Source: Flavobacteriales bacterium
Lineage (GTDB): Bacteria > Bacteroidota > Bacteroidia > Flavobacteriales_G > NORP312
Assembly: GCA_018669945.1 (NCBI GenBank)
Contig: JABHTA010000147.1
Span: 1 to 34,046, forward strand
Direction of reading: 5' to 3'
Length of the DNA: 34,046 nucleotides
Shown here: positions 31,333 through 34,046 of the stretch, piece by piece
Position numbering within the stretch: position 1 is the stretch's first letter
Layout: every line of letters begins with the position of its first letter
Notes under the pieces: model-generated
What the model was told of the DNA's origin: nothing
Database searches by the model: none
What the model saw: only the letters and a program-made list of their open reading frames with translations
Position numbers and translations under genes: made by a program

Positions 31333-32345
31333 GTAAAGAAAAAATAAAATTTGCTGTTGTAGGATGTGGTCATATTGGTAAAAGACACGCCACAATGATC
31401 TCTAACAATTCAGAATCAGAATTGGTTGCCTTATGCGATGTGCTCCCTAGGAATAAGTTAAATTTAGGTGACCTAGGTAGCGTTGACTTATTTTCTAGCC
31501 TAGAAGATTTATTAAGCAGCAATTTAGATTTTGATGTCGTAAATATTTGCACGCCTAATGGACTTCATTCGGAGCAAGCGATATTGGCATTAGACAAAAA
31601 CAAACATATAGTTGTAGAAAAACCAATTGGTTTATCTAAAGCCAAATGTGAGCAAGTGATTTATAAAGCACTTCGAAATCACAAACAAGTGTTTGCTGTC
31701 ATGCAAAATCGATACTCACCCCCGTCAGTTTGGCTAAAAAAAATTGTTGAAGAAAAAATTATCGGTGATGTTTTTATTGTGCAAGTGAATTGCTATTGGA
31801 ACAGGGACGCAAGGTATTACAAATCTGGAGGATGGAAAGGAACTTCAGATCTGGATGGTGGAACTCTATTTACTCAATTTTCTCATTTTATCGACATAAT
31901 GTACTGGTTATGTGGTGACATAAATAACATTCAGGGTAAATTTAACGACTTTACACATAAAGATTCTACTGCCTTTGAGGATTCGGGACTTGTAACATTT
32001 GACTTTGTCGATGGCGGAATGGGGTGTTTAAATTATTCTACCGCCATTTGGGACAAAAATTTGGAAAGCAGTATTACGATAATCGGAAGTAAGGGAAGTG
32101 TAAAAGTAGGGGGACAATACATGAACGAAGTTGAATATTGTCACATTGATGGTTATGAAATGCCAGAACTTGAGCCTAGCAACCCTCCTAACGATTATGG
32201 GCAATACAAAGGTTCTGCTGCTAATCATCACTATATCATCGAGAATGTTGTCGACTCCCTAAAAGGCAGAACTACAGCAACTACAAATGCTCTAGAAGGT
32301 TTGAAAGTTGTTGAAATTATTGAAAGAATATACGCATTAAGATAA
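31329..32345 (+). CDS. wbpB: WbpB-like UDP-GlcNAc uronate 3-dehydrogenase (Gfo/Idh/MocA family)
   Basis: 338 residues. IKFAVVGCGHIGKRHATMI (6-24) is the NAD-binding fold, ICTPNGLHSEQAILAL (73-88) and VVEKPIGLSK (95-104, with Glu97-Lys98-Pro99) are Gfo/Idh/MocA signatures. The C-terminal domain has QVNCYWNRDARYY, GGWKGTSDLDGGTLFTQFSHFIDIMYWLCGDI and ends with a family-typical ALEGLKVVEIIERIYA. These match WbpB/WlbA, which oxidises C3 of UDP-N-acetylglucosaminuronate. The WbpE-like enzyme then aminates and WbpD acetylates that position. It overlaps wbpD by four bases and is six bases before the second dehydrogenase. Confidence 0.92.
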   Translation: MSKEKIKFAVVGCGHIGKRHATMISNNSESELVALCDVLPRNKLNLGDLGSVDLFSSLEDLLSSNLDFDVVNICTPNGLHSEQAILALDKNKHIVVEKPIGLSKAKCEQVIYKALRNHKQVFAVMQNRYSPPSVWLKKIVEEKIIGDVFIVQVNCYWNRDARYYKSGGWKGTSDLDGGTLFTQFSHFIDIMYWLCGDINNIQGKFNDFTHKDSTAFEDSGLVTFDFVDGGMGCLNYSTAIWDKNLESSITIIGSKGSVKVGGQYMNEVEYCHIDGYEMPELEPSNPPNDYGQYKGSAANHHYIIENVVDSLKGRTTATTNALEGLKVVEIIERIYALR

Positions 32346-32351
32346 ATTATT

Positions 32352-33641
32352 ATGTACAAGAAATTGATAAATAAAGAGGCTAAATTAGCTGTTATCGGCC
32401 TAGGCTATGTAGGTTTACCTATAGCATTAGAATTCGCAAAACATATAAATGTTGTGGGCTTTGACATCAATCAGAAAAGGGTTGATTTAATGAAAAGTAA
32501 CATCGACCCTAGCAACGAGCTTGAAGCTAAAGATTTCGAGGGTTGTGATATAGAATTTACTGCCAATATTGACGACTTAGCGGATGTGAAGTTTTTTATT
32601 GTTGCTGTTCCTACTCCAATTGACGGAAGTAATGAACCAGATATTAGACCTCTAATTGGTGCATCAACAACTGTTGGTAAGGTCCTAAAAAAAGGAGATT
32701 ATGTTGTTTATGAATCTACAGTATATCCTGGGTGTACTGAAGATGATTGTATTCCTGTCTTAGAAAAAGTATCTGGATTGAAGTGGAAGACAGATTTTAA
32801 TATTGGCTATTCTCCTGAAAGAATAAACCCAGGTGACAAAGTCCATACCTTATCAAGCATTGTTAAAGTTGCGTCAGGAGATACGCCTGAGTCATTAGAA
32901 AATATTGCAAAAACATATGAACTAGTTGTAAAGGCTGGAGTTCATAGAGCTGCTAATATCAAAGTTGCCGAAGCAGCTAAAATTATTGAAAATACACAAC
33001 GTGATGTAAATATCGCATTAATGAATGAACTTTCAATAATTTTTGGGAGAATGGGCATCAATACGTTTGATGTTCTTAAAGCTGCCGGTACGAAATGGAA
33101 TTTCCTCAATTTCTTTCCTGGGCTAGTCGGTGGGCATTGCATTGGTGTAGATCCTTACTACCTTACTCACAAAGCCAAATCTTTGGGTTATCACGCGAAA
33201 ATTATCAATTCTGGAAGGTATGTGAATGATACTATGGGTTTTTATGTTGCCAAATCTTGCGTTAAACGGATATTAGCAAAAGGAAAAAGTATTATTGACT
33301 CAAGAATATTAATAATGGGAGCTACCTTTAAAGAAGACGTTAGCGATATTCGGAACTCTAAGGTAATTGATGTAATTAAAGAATTTGAATCGTTTTCTTG
33401 CGATGTTGAAATAGTAGACGCCCATGCCGATAAAGATGAGTTTAAACATGAATACGGATACGATTTAAAAGATGGGCCTACTGGCAAATACGATGCCGTT
33501 ATAGTCGCTGTTAACCACAAAGAATACGTTAGTTTAAATGAGGACTATTTTATCAATATCTTAACAGATATCGGGGAGTTTGTTGATTTAAAAGGTATTT
33601 ACCGAGATGAATTCAAATCCGTTAACTATTGGAGCTTATAA
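32352..33641 (+). CDS. wbpA: UDP-N-acetylglucosamine 6-dehydrogenase (WbpA/TviB family)
   Basis: 429 residues. It should oxidise C6 of a UDP-N-acetylhexosamine to the uronate, the first step of the Wbp route. EAKLAVIGLGYVGLPIALEF (9-28) binds NAD; ESTVYPGCTEDDC (121-133), GYSPERINPGD (152-162), VAEAAKIIENTQRDVNIALMNEL with Lys210, and LVGGHCIGVDPYYLTHKA with catalytic Cys263 are typical of the TviB/WbpO-like branch, in contrast to the GGSCFPKD of ugd. ILIMGATFKEDVSDIRNSK opens the C-terminal domain. TviB-type enzymes act on UDP-GlcNAc, related ones on UDP-ManNAc or UDP-GalNAc; neighbouring wbpB, wbpD and wbpE argue for UDP-GlcNAc. The next gene starts after one base. Confidence 0.9.
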   Translation: MYKKLINKEAKLAVIGLGYVGLPIALEFAKHINVVGFDINQKRVDLMKSNIDPSNELEAKDFEGCDIEFTANIDDLADVKFFIVAVPTPIDGSNEPDIRPLIGASTTVGKVLKKGDYVVYESTVYPGCTEDDCIPVLEKVSGLKWKTDFNIGYSPERINPGDKVHTLSSIVKVASGDTPESLENIAKTYELVVKAGVHRAANIKVAEAAKIIENTQRDVNIALMNELSIIFGRMGINTFDVLKAAGTKWNFLNFFPGLVGGHCIGVDPYYLTHKAKSLGYHAKIINSGRYVNDTMGFYVAKSCVKRILAKGKSIIDSRILIMGATFKEDVSDIRNSKVIDVIKEFESFSCDVEIVDAHADKDEFKHEYGYDLKDGPTGKYDAVIVAVNHKEYVSLNEDYFINILTDIGEFVDLKGIYRDEFKSVNYWSL

Positions 33642-33642
33642 C

Positions 33643-34046
33643 ATGAGTAAAACAATATTAATAACGGGGGGTGCTGGTTTTATAGGCTCACATGTAGTAA
33701 GGTTGTTCGTAAATAAATATCCTAACTATAACATCATCAATTTAGATAAACTAACCTACGCTGGAAATTTAGAGAACTTAACGGATATTGAAGATAAAAA
33801 CAATTACCGTTTTATAAAGGGCGACATTGTAGATTCTAATTTTGTTGAAAAACTATTTCAAATGGAGGATATTGATAGTGTAATTCATCTAGCGGCTGAA
33901 TCGCATGTTGATCGTTCCATCTCAAATCCTATAGAGTTTGTGCAGACTAATGTAATTGGAACTGCGAATTTATTAAATTCGGCTCGAAAGAGCTGGAAAG
34001 ATTATTCCGATAAGCGTTTTTATCACGTTTCTACCGATGAAGTATA
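33643..34046 (+). CDS. rfbB: dTDP-glucose 4,6-dehydratase, N-terminal part only
   Basis: The first 134 codons are present before the window ends. [22 protein letters not shown] is the NAD-binding start, followed by NLDKLTYAGNLENL, FIKGDIVDSNFVEKLF, HLAAESHVDRSISNPIEFVQ and HVSTDEVY, the closely conserved RmlB/RfbB sequence. The enzyme makes dTDP-4-keto-6-deoxyglucose, the entry to dTDP-rhamnose and other deoxysugars. It is one base after the wbpA stop, so the operon continues beyond the window, probably with other rml genes. UDP-glucose or UDP-GlcNAc 4,6-dehydratases are less likely given the LDKLTYAGN and ESHVDRSI motifs. Confidence 0.92.
   Translation, partial: MSKTILITGGAGFIGSHVVRLFVNKYPNYNIINLDKLTYAGNLENLTDIEDKNNYRFIKGDIVDSNFVEKLFQMEDIDSVIHLAAESHVDRSISNPIEFVQTNVIGTANLLNSARKSWKDYSDKRFYHVSTDEV

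Noticed and set aside
1-34046. Mobile elements, CRISPR arrays, prophage genes or toxin-antitoxin pairs
   Set aside because: I looked for transposase, integrase, regularly spaced repeats and small paired ORFs and found none; gene content and composition are uniform.

Overview
The window is about 34 kb of AT-rich, tightly packed DNA from a member of the Bacteroidota, most likely a marine or saline-adapted Flavobacteriales-type bacterium. The main reasons are a type IX secretion (T9SS)/gliding gene block (porV, porU, a porP/SprF-like gene, gldJ), promoters matching the Bacteroidota consensus (TTG, about 19 nt, TAnnTTTG), starts without Shine-Dalgarno sequences, and two different sodium/proton antiporter genes. 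There is no insertion sequence, phage, CRISPR array or rRNA gene, and no gene-free stretch longer than 300 bases.

Layout. 1-1732 (minus): start of the pyruvate dehydrogenase E2 gene, E1 alpha (pdhA) and cytidine deaminase (cdd). 1794-3195 (plus): a two-gene module of a VTC-type polyphosphate polymerase-domain protein overlapping a DUF4956 membrane protein. 3165-8870 (minus): porU-porV-ispF, a compact run joining the T9SS sortase and shuttle protein to an isoprenoid gene. 9047-12931 (plus): porP-like gene, gldJ, a strong terminator, then murF. 12928-14070 (minus): an acyl-CoA dehydrogenase. 14139-22337 (plus): anmK; an amino-acid dehydrogenase, MscS channel and NhaD antiporter set with 1- and 3-base gaps; exbB-exbD-tonB-folC. 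22361-22662: two tRNA-Val genes (UAC and GAC), each with its own terminator. 22764-25241 (plus): a long CPA1 Na+/H+ antiporter with a histidine-rich N-terminal segment. 25258-27239 (minus): waaA and an unrecognised outer-membrane barrel gene, facing the antiporter across a bidirectional terminator. 27315-34046 (plus): a seven-gene nucleotide-sugar operon running off the window.

How the genes work together. PorU and PorV form the outer-membrane attachment end of the T9SS; PorP/SprF-like proteins and GldJ serve secretion and gliding. The final operon encodes homologues of WbpA, WbpB, WbpE and WbpD, which together convert UDP-GlcNAc to UDP-2,3-diacetamido-2,3-dideoxyglucuronic acid. It also holds Ugd and UDP-glucuronate decarboxylase (UDP-xylose) and the start of RmlB (dTDP-sugars), so it feeds a surface polysaccharide or O-antigen. 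waaA next door adds Kdo to lipid A. The ExbB-ExbD-TonB set powers outer-membrane uptake. NhaD, MscS and the CPA1 antiporter suggest life with sodium and osmotic swings.

The best candidate for an under-described system is the VTC/DUF4956 pair, which looks like a minimal membrane-linked polyphosphate synthase. Other points worth checking are the dehydrogenase-MscS-NhaD operon, the histidine-rich antiporter, a nearly leaderless outer-membrane gene, and terminators placed tightly against or inside coding sequence. All function calls come from reading motifs and gene order; no database search was run.
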